Shown piece by piece: positions 43,082 through 49,184 of a stretch of 64,000 bases of DNA. Both the position numbers and the translations under genes were made by a program. The notes below the pieces were generated by a model. The model did not search any database. It saw only the letters and a list, made by a program, of their open reading frames with translations, and was not told the origin of the DNA. Each line of letters opens with the position of its first letter. Positions within the stretch are counted from its first letter, which is position 1. Origin of the DNA: Burkholderiaceae bacterium (GTDB taxonomy: Bacteria; Pseudomonadota; Gammaproteobacteria; Burkholderiales; Burkholderiaceae_E); contig JAMLIR010000002.1 of the NCBI GenBank assembly GCA_023954045.1, positions 124,001 to 188,000 of the forward strand, read 5' to 3'.

Positions 43082-43453
43082 GTTTCGTGGTTCCATCAAG
43101 TGTGCGACAGCCCCGGTGGGGTCTGCCACGATACAGATGCGGCCAACGTCCGGCACATCGTGAGGTGGAACGATAACGCTTCCGCCAAGCAAAGGCGCCT
43201 GCCTTGCGCAGTCATCGACGTTGTCCACGGCGATATAGGAATGCCAGTACGACGCCGTGCCCGGCGTATCCGGGGTCGGGTTCATCATTCCGGCAACGTC
43301 CCGGCCATCCTTCTGAAACAGTGTGTAGATGCCGAACGGCCCAGCGTCCACTTCCTTGCGTGCCCAGCCGAAGAGCCGGCTGAAGAATGCGCCGCTGCTC
43401 GTCTGATCCGGGGTGACCAGCTCGTGCCAAATGAACGGACTCCGATCAGTCAT
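43076..43453 (-). CDS. VOC family (glyoxalase-like) protein, cassette gene
   Basis: A 125-residue vicinal-oxygen-chelate protein: FIWHELVTPDQTSSGAFFSRLFGW with its His, and a second unit SYWHSYIAVDNVDDCARQ ending VADPTGAVAHLMEP. It may bind a divalent metal through His and Glu, but activity is unknown. ATG 43453 was chosen over 43474 because GGAGG lies 6 bases before it. It begins 25 bases after the R' box of the SIR2 cassette's attC. Confidence 0.83.
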   Translation of the reverse strand: MTDRSPFIWHELVTPDQTSSGAFFSRLFGWARKEVDAGPFGIYTLFQKDGRDVAGMMNPTPDTPGTASYWHSYIAVDNVDDCARQAPLLGGSVIVPPHDVPDVGRICIVADPTGAVAHLMEPRNR

Positions 43454-43477
43454 GGGGCCTCCTGCGTGGCTCATGAC

Positions 43478-43555
43478 GCATAACGTTTGACATGAGTGGC
43501 GACCGACAGACGGCAAAGCCGGCTGTTGGGCGTCCCCTCAATGGAAGAGTTAGCT
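43478..43555 (-). other. attC site of the SIR2 cassette (clear)
   Basis: Minus strand: R'' AGCTAAC, TCTTCCATTGAGGGGACGCC, a GC-rich loop, CGCCACTCATGTCAAAC, R' GTTATGC. 78 bases. The SIR2 stop codon (TAA) is inside R''. Confidence 0.82.
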
Positions 43556-44626
43556 GACCTCGTGTCGAATGTACTCATTGAAGTCTGAGAAGTAGCTCCA
43601 CTTCGCCGACGACGCAACCTTTTGCGGCACGAGGTCGCGATACCGTGCGAGGGCGAGAGCGTCTGGATCGACGATGATCACCCGCGATAGTTTCGCCGCC
43701 TCGAAGTGCGTGAACATTGTTCTGGCAAGGGTATCGGTCGGGGGGCACGAGTAGCCAACGACTACGAGCTCTTTGGCTTCGTGAAGGTACTCGTACGCTG
43801 TCGTCCAAAGGTGAAGAAAGATACTGGTGGCGGTGATCGGCTTGTTTGGCATTGGTGGGATGATGAGCGCTGATATGGAATCATCCGGATCAGGGCAGTT
43901 GTGATCCTCGCCCCAGATCTTCACCCGTTCTTCAGGATCAGCAGCTCCAGTGATCATCTTCTCGAAGTCGGCCCGGTCGCAGTGCCAGTTGACGGAGCCG
44001 TGTAGCTTGAGCAGCAGAGGATGCAGGAACTTCTCATCGGCATTGCGCCGAAGGCCGTCCTCGCGCCTATTGGCATGGCGATCGAAGTAGATCTTCTTCT
44101 TTGAGACCCCGCGTTCAAGCAGTGGGCGCTCGATCAGCGTGTCGTAATTGAAGGTAATGATGCGGTTCTTGTAGTCTTTGGGTTCGGTGCCTGGCGGGAA
44201 GACCCAGTTCGTGAAGCGCTTCGTATTGCCACTAACATTGGACTTGCAGCCGAGAAGGAAGTCGGTGATGAGGTGTGACAGAGTATTGACGTAGTCCGAG
44301 TTGGACGTCTTGCCGCGCGTCTTCTTAGGATGTAGCGAAGACAGAAATTCAAACTGACTCACGCGTTTGATGATAGAGCGCTCAAGGCCATTGGACACAA
44401 ACTCGTCCCGATCAAGCCATTGCGCTTCAAGCAAGTCGAACGATCTGCGCCGCCAACCCCTTCGGGGCCTAAAATGCTTGAGCCGTTGCAGGAAGTCCTT
44501 GTCCAGCGGCGTAACAGTGCGAGCGAAGTCTCGCTTGCGAACGTCGACCTCCGACAGCGCATAGCTTGCACCCGCCCCCAGCACAAAGAGCCGATCTACA
44601 GGTTGACGGTGGCGCTGGATCTTCAC
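43550..44626 (-). CDS. SIR2-like (NAD-dependent) protein, cassette gene
   Basis: A 358-residue SIR2-fold protein. The NAD-binding N-terminus is FVLGAGAS (14-21), followed by ITFNYDTLIE (157-166), the catalytic-type His in KLHGSVNWHC (His209) and VVVGYSCPPTD (288-298). These are the motifs of bacterial SIR2-like domains that cleave or bind NAD, often in anti-phage defence systems that kill the infected cell by NAD depletion; the classical sirtuin zinc cysteines are absent. Coding GC is clearly lower than nearby chromosomal genes. The GTG start lies 5 bases after an R' box, and the stop overlaps the next attC. Confidence 0.87.
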   Translation of the reverse strand: MKIQRHRQPVDRLFVLGAGASYALSEVDVRKRDFARTVTPLDKDFLQRLKHFRPRRGWRRRSFDLLEAQWLDRDEFVSNGLERSIIKRVSQFEFLSSLHPKKTRGKTSNSDYVNTLSHLITDFLLGCKSNVSGNTKRFTNWVFPPGTEPKDYKNRIITFNYDTLIERPLLERGVSKKKIYFDRHANRREDGLRRNADEKFLHPLLLKLHGSVNWHCDRADFEKMITGAADPEERVKIWGEDHNCPDPDDSISALIIPPMPNKPITATSIFLHLWTTAYEYLHEAKELVVVGYSCPPTDTLARTMFTHFEAAKLSRVIIVDPDALALARYRDLVPQKVASSAKWSYFSDFNEYIRHEVS

Positions 44627-44631
44627 AAGTC

Positions 44632-44709
44632 AGCTAACGTTGGATTTCACCCGCGGGCGGAGGCTGGCGAAGCCGGCCGTAGCCCGTCGGGTGCAATGAC
44701 GGGTTAGCG
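44632..44709 (-). other. attC site of the FRG cassette (clear arms)
   Basis: Minus strand: CGCTAAC (R'' first base off), CCGTCATTGCACCCGACGGG, long paired loop, CCCGCGGGTGAAATCCAAC, R' GTTAGCT. 78 bases. The FRG stop codon is directly next to R''. Confidence 0.82.
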
Positions 44710-45508
44710 TCACAGCGGGGGAGGCCACGAGTTGGCTGCCATCGCAGCACCCGCCAAGTCCGGAAAGAGAAGGCGATAGTCAATGCCGTGCAGATGCAGG
44801 TCCTTCAGCCCTCCCAGCAGGGCCTGATCAGACAAGACGACTTTCGTCAGAAGGTTGCCCCGGCCTGTGCTCTCCAAAAAACTCTGCAACTCAAAGAACT
44901 GCTCGGAGTCAAGCCACGTGAACATGCCGCGCTGTCCATGCATCCGGCCAAGCTCTTCGACAGTCGGACGAACAACGCGAAGGCCATCACCTTCGAGCTG
45001 CCCGTTATGGAACAAGCGGAAGCACCACTTGGCGCCCGGTGAACACCAAGCCGCTACCCTTCGACTCCAATCGCATCGATCTCTCAAGGTCGGTTAGAGC
45101 GAAGAAGGCCGCAACGAACGGTGAGGTTGTCCAATCCAGAAGTGGCGTGACCAAGCCGTAGTGGCGTCCGAGAGCCCACCACTGGTCGGTGGTGAGTGCT
45201 GCCGGATTCGAGCCGCGGAGCCCGGCCGCGGATTGCTGAAACCGCTGCAGGTAAGCGTCGCGCCAGCGCGAATATGTCCCTGGCTCCCAGATAGGACGTC
45301 CTTGCCGATGGTAGCGACCGTCATACGGGTAGAGCATTGCGGCCCCCGGTCGGCCGCCGCCAAATGACCCGAGGATTTCGCGCTCGAAACTCGACGCCAG
45401 GGGCCAAGCCGGTTCGCTTTGACCTCGCCAATAGGACTGCCCGTGGTTCAGATCTTTGTCAATCCACGACCTGAAGTCGGACCATGTTCCTAGTTCAATG
45501 AGCTCCAT
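44710..45508 (-). pseudogene. FRG-domain protein, frameshifted, cassette gene
   Basis: Two overlapping frames together make a complete FRG-domain protein of about 266 residues. The first half (MELIELGTWSDFRSW onward) has the name-giving motif SYWRGQ (25-30) and HYGLVTPLLDWTTSP (116-130); the second frame continues WCFRLFHNGQLEGDGLRV and ends next to the attC. A single-base shift near 45030 ends the first frame after QVVLPLVP. The domain is widespread in prophages and defence loci, with unknown activity. Either a real inactivating mutation, programmed shift or sequencing error. Confidence 0.8.
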
Positions 45509-45531
45509 AGTCAGAGAGGGGGTTGTGTAAG

Positions 45532-45594
45532 GCCTAACGTCGTAGCTCAGGGGCGCGCCGCTTGCGGCGCGTCCCCTGGAGCGCAGTGTTAGAC
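45532..45594 (-). other. attC site of the 249-residue-protein cassette (clear)
   Basis: Minus strand: R'' GTCTAAC, ACTGCGCTCCAGGGGACGCG, loop CCGCAAGCGG, GCGCGCCCCTGAGCTACGAC, R' GTTAGGC. 63 bases, both cores perfect, arms CCAGGGG/CCCCTG paired. Confidence 0.92.
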
Positions 45595-45598
45595 CGCA

Positions 45599-46348
45599 TT
45601 ACGCACCCTTCGACGACAGCCACGACTGTAAGACGTAGTTCAGGTAGGCCGCAGCTTCGTCAACCGACATCGGATGCTTGGGCGGTTGCTCAACTTCCTT
45701 TCCGTGCCGCGCAGAATCGCCCGCGACAGTGACAGAGTTGGCAGAGTGTTTGAACCGCTTGAGGTCCTGTGCGGAACCCCAGCCACGCTTCTTCAATGCG
45801 CTTTCGGTTCCTACATCCGCCTCAATGACCTCGTGAATTCGATACATACCTACCCACGACTTGTGATCCGGTGCTGCAAGCAGGCGCATTGCCTTGGCAA
45901 CGGAAGTATCGGTTGCGGCAAGCTGTGCAATCGTTACCGTCCTGGGCGGAGGTGCGGGCCTAGTGATGACTTTGCCGTCTGCGCCAGTGACCGCAACTGT
46001 AACCTCGCCAAATTCCGCACGAACTTGGAGTGTTTCTTGAATGTGAAGGAAGACGTCCCTTCCACCAGCTGCATTGCGTCGATACACGGCACCTGTGCGG
46101 AGTGGCTCAGGAGAATCGCGCATCATCTTCAGGACACCAGAAAGAACACATAGCTCATCGTTGGCGAGTTTCAGCACCTCCTCGGCGGTCTGGCAAGCCG
46201 CAAACGAATCTGACTCATAAAGGAAGCCACCATCTCGTTCATCTTTCGACACGCGGTATGGTGTTGATGCGAAATGGCGCACGAGATGTTCAAGGTCGGA
46301 CGACCAGCCTTGCACTTCCACCTGCCAGAGCTCGGGACTGTGGTTCAT
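45599..46348 (-). CDS. Unknown 249-residue cassette protein
   Basis: I do not recognise this protein. It starts NHSPELWQVEVQGWSSDLE, has a beta-rich first third, a central helical stretch (TVTIAQLAATDTSVAKAMRL, then SWVGMYRIHEVIEADVG) that could be a helix-turn-helix-like or coiled segment, and a C-terminal segment HPMSVDEAAAYLNYVLQSWL. No signal peptide or membrane helix. The start lies 3 bases after the R' box, so any ribosome-binding site must be inside the attC. It ends 4 bases before its own attC. Compact packing is typical of cassettes. Confidence 0.75.
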   Translation of the reverse strand: MNHSPELWQVEVQGWSSDLEHLVRHFASTPYRVSKDERDGGFLYESDSFAACQTAEEVLKLANDELCVLSGVLKMMRDSPEPLRTGAVYRRNAAGGRDVFLHIQETLQVRAEFGEVTVAVTGADGKVITRPAPPPRTVTIAQLAATDTSVAKAMRLLAAPDHKSWVGMYRIHEVIEADVGTESALKKRGWGSAQDLKRFKHSANSVTVAGDSARHGKEVEQPPKHPMSVDEAAAYLNYVLQSWLSSKGA

Positions 46349-46351
46349 GCG

Positions 46352-46412
46352 GTCTAACGTTTGAGCTCAGCGGCGGCCCGTCAGGGCCGTCCGCTGCAGC
46401 GAATGGTTAGGC
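46352..46412 (-). other. attC site of the repeat-protein cassette (clear)
   Basis: Minus strand: R'' GCCTAAC, CATTCGCTGCAGCGGACGGC, loop CCTGACGG, GCCGCCGCTGAGCTCAAAC, R' GTTAGAC. 61 bases with perfect cores and fully paired arms, the most compact textbook site in the array. Confidence 0.93.
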
Positions 46413-46416
46413 GGCA

Positions 46417-46707
46417 CTAGGTGATCTCGAACCATGGCAGCCCGTGATACCCCTTCGGGTGACTCACCGTGGTGTAAATTTTGTTCCCTTTGATCTGGAA
46501 CCACGGGAGTCCGTGATATCCGTCGGGGTGACTCACGGTGGTATAGATTTTGTCGCCCTTGATTTGAAACCACGGCAGCCCGTGATACCCATCGGGGTGA
46601 CTAACCGTTGTATAGATCTTGTCGCCCTTAATCTCAAACCACGGAAGTCCATGGTAGCCATCTGGGTGGCTCACAGTTGTTCTGATCTTGCTCACGGTCA
46701 CCTCCAT
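46417..46707 (-). CDS. Four-fold 23-residue repeat protein, cassette gene
   Basis: A 96-residue protein that is almost entirely four tandem repeats of 23 residues with consensus KIYTTVSHPDGYHGLPWF plus a short QIKGD linker (starting at residues 7, 30, 53 and 76; the first and last vary slightly). The pattern, with alternating beta-strand-like and Gly/Pro turns and conserved His, Tyr and Trp, suggests a closed four-bladed beta structure (small propeller or beta-flower). The DNA repeats differ mostly at third codon positions, so the amino-acid repeat is selected. Function unknown; possibly a binding protein. Confidence 0.88.
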   Translation of the reverse strand: MEVTVSKIRTTVSHPDGYHGLPWFEIKGDKIYTTVSHPDGYHGLPWFQIKGDKIYTTVSHPDGYHGLPWFQIKGNKIYTTVSHPKGYHGLPWFEIT

Positions 46708-46716
46708 TGTGCTGCC

Positions 46717-46794
46717 GCCTAACGTTTGAGTTCACCGGAAAACCGCAGCCGCCGAAGGCGGCTGTGGGTTTTCCGGTGCAACGAAGGGTTAGGC
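46717..46794 (-). other. attC site of the first cassette (clear)
   Basis: Minus strand: R'' GCCTAAC, CTTCGTTGCACCGGAAAACC, hairpin CAGCCGCC-TTCG-GGCGGCTG, GGTTTTCCGGTGAACTCAAAC split by one base, R' GTTAGGC. 78 bases with the longest perfect arms in the array. A second GTTAGGC follows 6 bases beyond R'' and overlaps the DUF1330 stop codon. Confidence 0.93.
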
Positions 46795-46801
46795 CGCACC
46801 G

Positions 46802-47098
46802 TTAGGCACCTTCGAGGGTGATCAGCATGTCGAGCTCGCTGGTGCATTGCTTTCTGAGTGCAATGAGCGGTTGATACTCCGATGAGGTGTACCAAGCGTT
46901 GAGCGCCTGCATGTCGGGGAACTCGATGATGACCACGCGCTCCGGCTTCCAGTGGCCACCCTCCGGAAACTTGTGCGTGCCGCCTTTGGTCAGGTAGCGA
47001 CCACCGTGTTTGGCGATCATTGGTGCAACCTTGGTCCTGTATTCCTCGAACTTCGCCGCATCGGTGATGATGTGCTCGACGACCAAGTAGGCTGGCAT
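46802..47098 (-). CDS. DUF1330 family protein, first cassette gene
   Basis: A 98-residue protein with the DUF1330 core AYLVVEHIITDAAKFEEYRT, GGRYLTKGGTHKFPEGGHW and RVVIIEFPDMQALNAWYTS, a ferredoxin-like dimeric alpha/beta barrel related to EthD and ABM proteins. It is the first cassette from the presumed attI, 24 bases after the R' box, the position with the strongest expression in known integrons. ATG 47098 was chosen: upstream in-frame codons come from the flank and do not belong to the fold. Confidence 0.88.
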   Translation of the reverse strand: MPAYLVVEHIITDAAKFEEYRTKVAPMIAKHGGRYLTKGGTHKFPEGGHWKPERVVIIEFPDMQALNAWYTSSEYQPLIALRKQCTSELDMLITLEGA

Positions 47099-47122
47099 CG
47101 CGACTTCAATGGTGGTTGTGCG

Positions 47123-47143
47123 GCCTAACGTGTTTTGGTTCTT
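47123..47143 (-). other. attI-like site at the outer end of the array
   Basis: The minus strand reads AAGAACCAAAACAC then GTTAGGC. The known class 1 attI ends CCTAAAACAAA then GTTAGGC, a closely similar flank, and no attC hairpin can be built here, so this is read as an attI-like or first-insertion boundary. The stop codon of the extended thiol-dioxygenase ORF lies inside the core site. No integrase gene adjoins; attI identity is tentative. Confidence 0.5.
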
Positions 47144-47988
47144 GGCGCGCAGCCGGATAGATCCGGATCTACCGGCGTAACCTGTCCACACCCGCACATG
47201 GATGTGCTTGTCGCCGCCGGATAACCCGGACACCCACCGCCGTGCAGCGCGCGCCAGCCCAGACTCAATCTATCTTGCATAGCGGCGTGTGGCCAGTAGT
47301 GCCGCCGGACGATGCGCGAAGACCGGATGCTGTGTAGATACATGGGCGCCATGCGCCCCGTTAACCGCCCCCAATCCCCCGCCCGCACCACCCCCGACCG
47401 ATCCCACAGGTTCGGGACCACCTCCGACGAATAGCCGGACACGAAGTCCTTCATCTCCCCGGTCTGCGCATCGAACACATGCCGCCGCACCGCCCCGATG
47501 TTCCCGCCGTAAACATGGATGCTGATCGACGGCTGGTCGCCCAGCGCGTTGGCCACGACGTGGATGTCGCCGATCGTCGGCGACACCGCGTCGACCTCGC
47601 CGGGGTGCAGGATCTCCTCGCCGCCGTGCGGCACGAGGCGGCCGTCGTCGGTGCGCCGGTAGCGCTGGCAGCGCTCGGCGCCGCGCAGCATGCCGATCAG
47701 TCCCCAGACCGTGTGGTCGTGGATCGGTGTGTGCTGCCCCGGTCCCCAGACGAAACTCACCACCGAGAAGCGTTCGAGCGGGTCGGCGTGCAGCAGGAAC
47801 TGCCGGTAGAACTGCGGATCGGGCCGGGTGAACGGTTCGGGCAGCCAGTCTTCGCGCGCGACCAGTTGCGCGAGCAGGCGCCGGCCTTCGACGATCAGCG
47901 TCGCCTCGTCGGCGCTGGCTTCGACGAGCCGTGTCATCGCGACGACGAAGTCGCGCAGCGGCGCGATCGGGTCCTGGGGTGCATTCAT
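47125..47988 (-). CDS. Cysteine/3-mercaptopropionate dioxygenase-like thiol dioxygenase with replaced 3' end
   Basis: A cupin-fold thiol dioxygenase that adds O2 to a thiol sulfur to give a sulfinate. Three Fe-ligand histidines are His90 and His92 in GQHTPIHDHTVWG and His143 in GDIHVV; SIHVYG contributes a fourth active-site His. The segment FYRQFLLHAD has Gln rather than Arg, which marks the Gln-type, 3-mercaptopropionate-like branch. The conserved part ends at PNLWDRS (192-198), where relatives stop within about ten residues; here 89 unrelated residues follow up to the array edge. The native 3' end has thus been replaced. ATGA overlap with the CoA-transferase gene. Confidence 0.87.
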   Translation of the reverse strand: MNAPQDPIAPLRDFVVAMTRLVEASADEATLIVEGRRLLAQLVAREDWLPEPFTRPDPQFYRQFLLHADPLERFSVVSFVWGPGQHTPIHDHTVWGLIGMLRGAERCQRYRRTDDGRLVPHGGEEILHPGEVDAVSPTIGDIHVVANALGDQPSISIHVYGGNIGAVRRHVFDAQTGEMKDFVSGYSSEVVPNLWDRSGVVRAGDWGRLTGRMAPMYLHSIRSSRIVRRHYWPHAAMQDRLSLGWRALHGGGCPGYPAATSTSMCGCGQVTPVDPDLSGCAPRTKTR

Positions 47989-49184
47989 CGGTCGTCCTCC
48001 TCGATGCGGGCTCGTTTGCCGGCGGCTCCCGCGACCTGCCGCGCGCGCTCGCGCAATTCGTGGTCGTGCTCGCCGAGCGCCGGCGCGCGCGCGTCCACCG
48101 GCACCGCGGCGCCGTCGATGCGCACCGGGCAGACCACGGTGCGCGTGTCGGTGCCGCCGGGCATCGTCATCGGCTGCACCAGGCCGAGGTGCAGCGCCTG
48201 CGGGTCGGCCAGCGCCTCGGCATAGCCGTTGATCGGCGCGCCCGGCACGCCGGCGTTGGCGAAGCGCGCGAGCCAGTCGCCGGCGTCGGCGTCGGCGAAG
48301 CGCGCTTCGAGCAGGTCCTTCAATTCGGCCTGGTGCGCGGCGCGCAGCGTCGTCGACGCGAAGCGCTCGTCGGCGAGCAGCTCGGGCATCGCGACCACCT
48401 CGCACACCGCGCGCCACAGCCGGTCGTTGCCGGCGGCGATCGCGAACCACGCGTCGCGCGCGCGATAGGCCTGGTAGGGCGCGTTGCGCGGGTGCGCGGA
48501 GCCCAGCTTGCGCGGATTGCGCCCGGTGCCGAAGTACTCGCTGGTCTGCAGCGCGGCGATCGCCAGCGTGGTCGCGAACATCGGCACGTCGAGCTGGCCG
48601 CCGGGGCCGCCGGCGCGCACGCGCGCGATCATCGACGCGATCGAGAACGCACCGTAGAGGCCCGCGGTGAAGTCGGCGAGCGGCACCCCGCACTTCACCG
48701 GCGCGCCGTCGGGCTCGCCGGTCACGCTCATCACGCCGGCGGCGGCCTGGATGGTCAGGTCGAAGCCGCCCTCGGCGGCGCGCGGGCCGCTCTGGCCGTA
48801 GGCCGAGATCGAGCAGTAGACGAGGCCCGGCTTGCGCGGGCCGAACCAGTCCCAGCCCAGGCCCAGCCGCTGCATTACGCCCGGCCGGTTGTTCTCGACC
48901 AGCACGTCGGCGTCGAGCACCAGCGCGCGCGCCACGTCGCGATCGGCGGGGTCCTTCAGGTCGAGCACCAGCGAGCGCTTGCCGCGATTGAGCGACGCGA
49001 AGTTCTCGGAGAAGCCGTTGCGGATCGGCGGCCACTGGCGCAGCGCGTCGCCTTCGCGCGGCTCGACCTTGATCACCTCGGCGCCGAAGTCGGCCAGCAG
49101 CATTCCGCAGAACGGCCCGGCTGCGACCTGGCAGAACTCGACGACGCGCACGCCGGCCAGCGGCAGCGATTCGCGGGCGTTCAT
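47985..49184 (-). CDS. CaiB/BaiF family III CoA-transferase
   Basis: A 399-residue CoA-transferase. It opens LPLAGVRVVEFCQVAAGPFCGMLLAD and has the catalytic-Asp region VPLADFTAGLYGAF after GDGL-type elements; relatives move CoA between acyl-CoA donors and carboxylic acids. It lies between the GrdB-like and thiol-dioxygenase genes, all with ATGA overlaps, so the three are one operon. In 3-mercaptopropionate catabolism a family III CoA-transferase activates the sulfinate made by the dioxygenase, which would fit this order; the acceptor is not proven. Confidence 0.92.
   Translation of the reverse strand: MNARESLPLAGVRVVEFCQVAAGPFCGMLLADFGAEVIKVEPREGDALRQWPPIRNGFSENFASLNRGKRSLVLDLKDPADRDVARALVLDADVLVENNRPGVMQRLGLGWDWFGPRKPGLVYCSISAYGQSGPRAAEGGFDLTIQAAAGVMSVTGEPDGAPVKCGVPLADFTAGLYGAFSIASMIARVRAGGPGGQLDVPMFATTLAIAALQTSEYFGTGRNPRKLGSAHPRNAPYQAYRARDAWFAIAAGNDRLWRAVCEVVAMPELLADERFASTTLRAAHQAELKDLLEARFADADAGDWLARFANAGVPGAPINGYAEALADPQALHLGLVQPMTMPGGTDTRTVVCPVRIDGAAVPVDARAPALGEHDHELRERARQVAGAAGKRARIEEDDR

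Larger units (their letters stand above)
40727..47129 (-). mobile_element. Integron gene-cassette array without integrase (CALIN)
   Basis: Ten single-gene units lie head to tail on the minus strand, each followed by an attC site with R'' (RYYYAAC), a hairpin-forming centre and R' (GTTRRRY). Orientation was fixed by the flanks: ATTC-type sequence follows R'' and CTCAAAC/GTCGAAC-type sequence precedes R', as in known cassettes read in their coding direction. The right edge is an attI-like GTTAGGC. No tyrosine recombinase gene is present in the window. The cassettes have visibly lower GC than their surroundings. The array is oriented the same way as the thiol-dioxygenase operon to its right. Confidence 0.88.

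Noticed and set aside
46430-46700. The 69-base repeats at 46.4-46.7 kb as a CRISPR-like array
   Set aside because: Repeats are contiguous, translate in one frame and differ at third codon positions, and there are no unique spacers. They are coding repeats.
47099-47233. Longer start for the DUF1330 cassette gene
   Set aside because: The upstream frame is translation of the attI-like flank and would cross the core site. The ATG at 47098 precedes the conserved fold.
47125-47394. The 89-residue tail of the thiol dioxygenase as a real second domain
   Set aside because: It shows no hydrophobic core, motif or family similarity that I recognise, ends inside an integron core site and follows the normal family end. 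It is treated as read-through into array-edge DNA.
47289-47525. Remnant of an integron integrase to the right of the array
   Set aside because: Plus-strand frames here give Pro/Ser/Arg-rich translations without any recombinase motif, and the DNA is the dioxygenase gene on the other strand.
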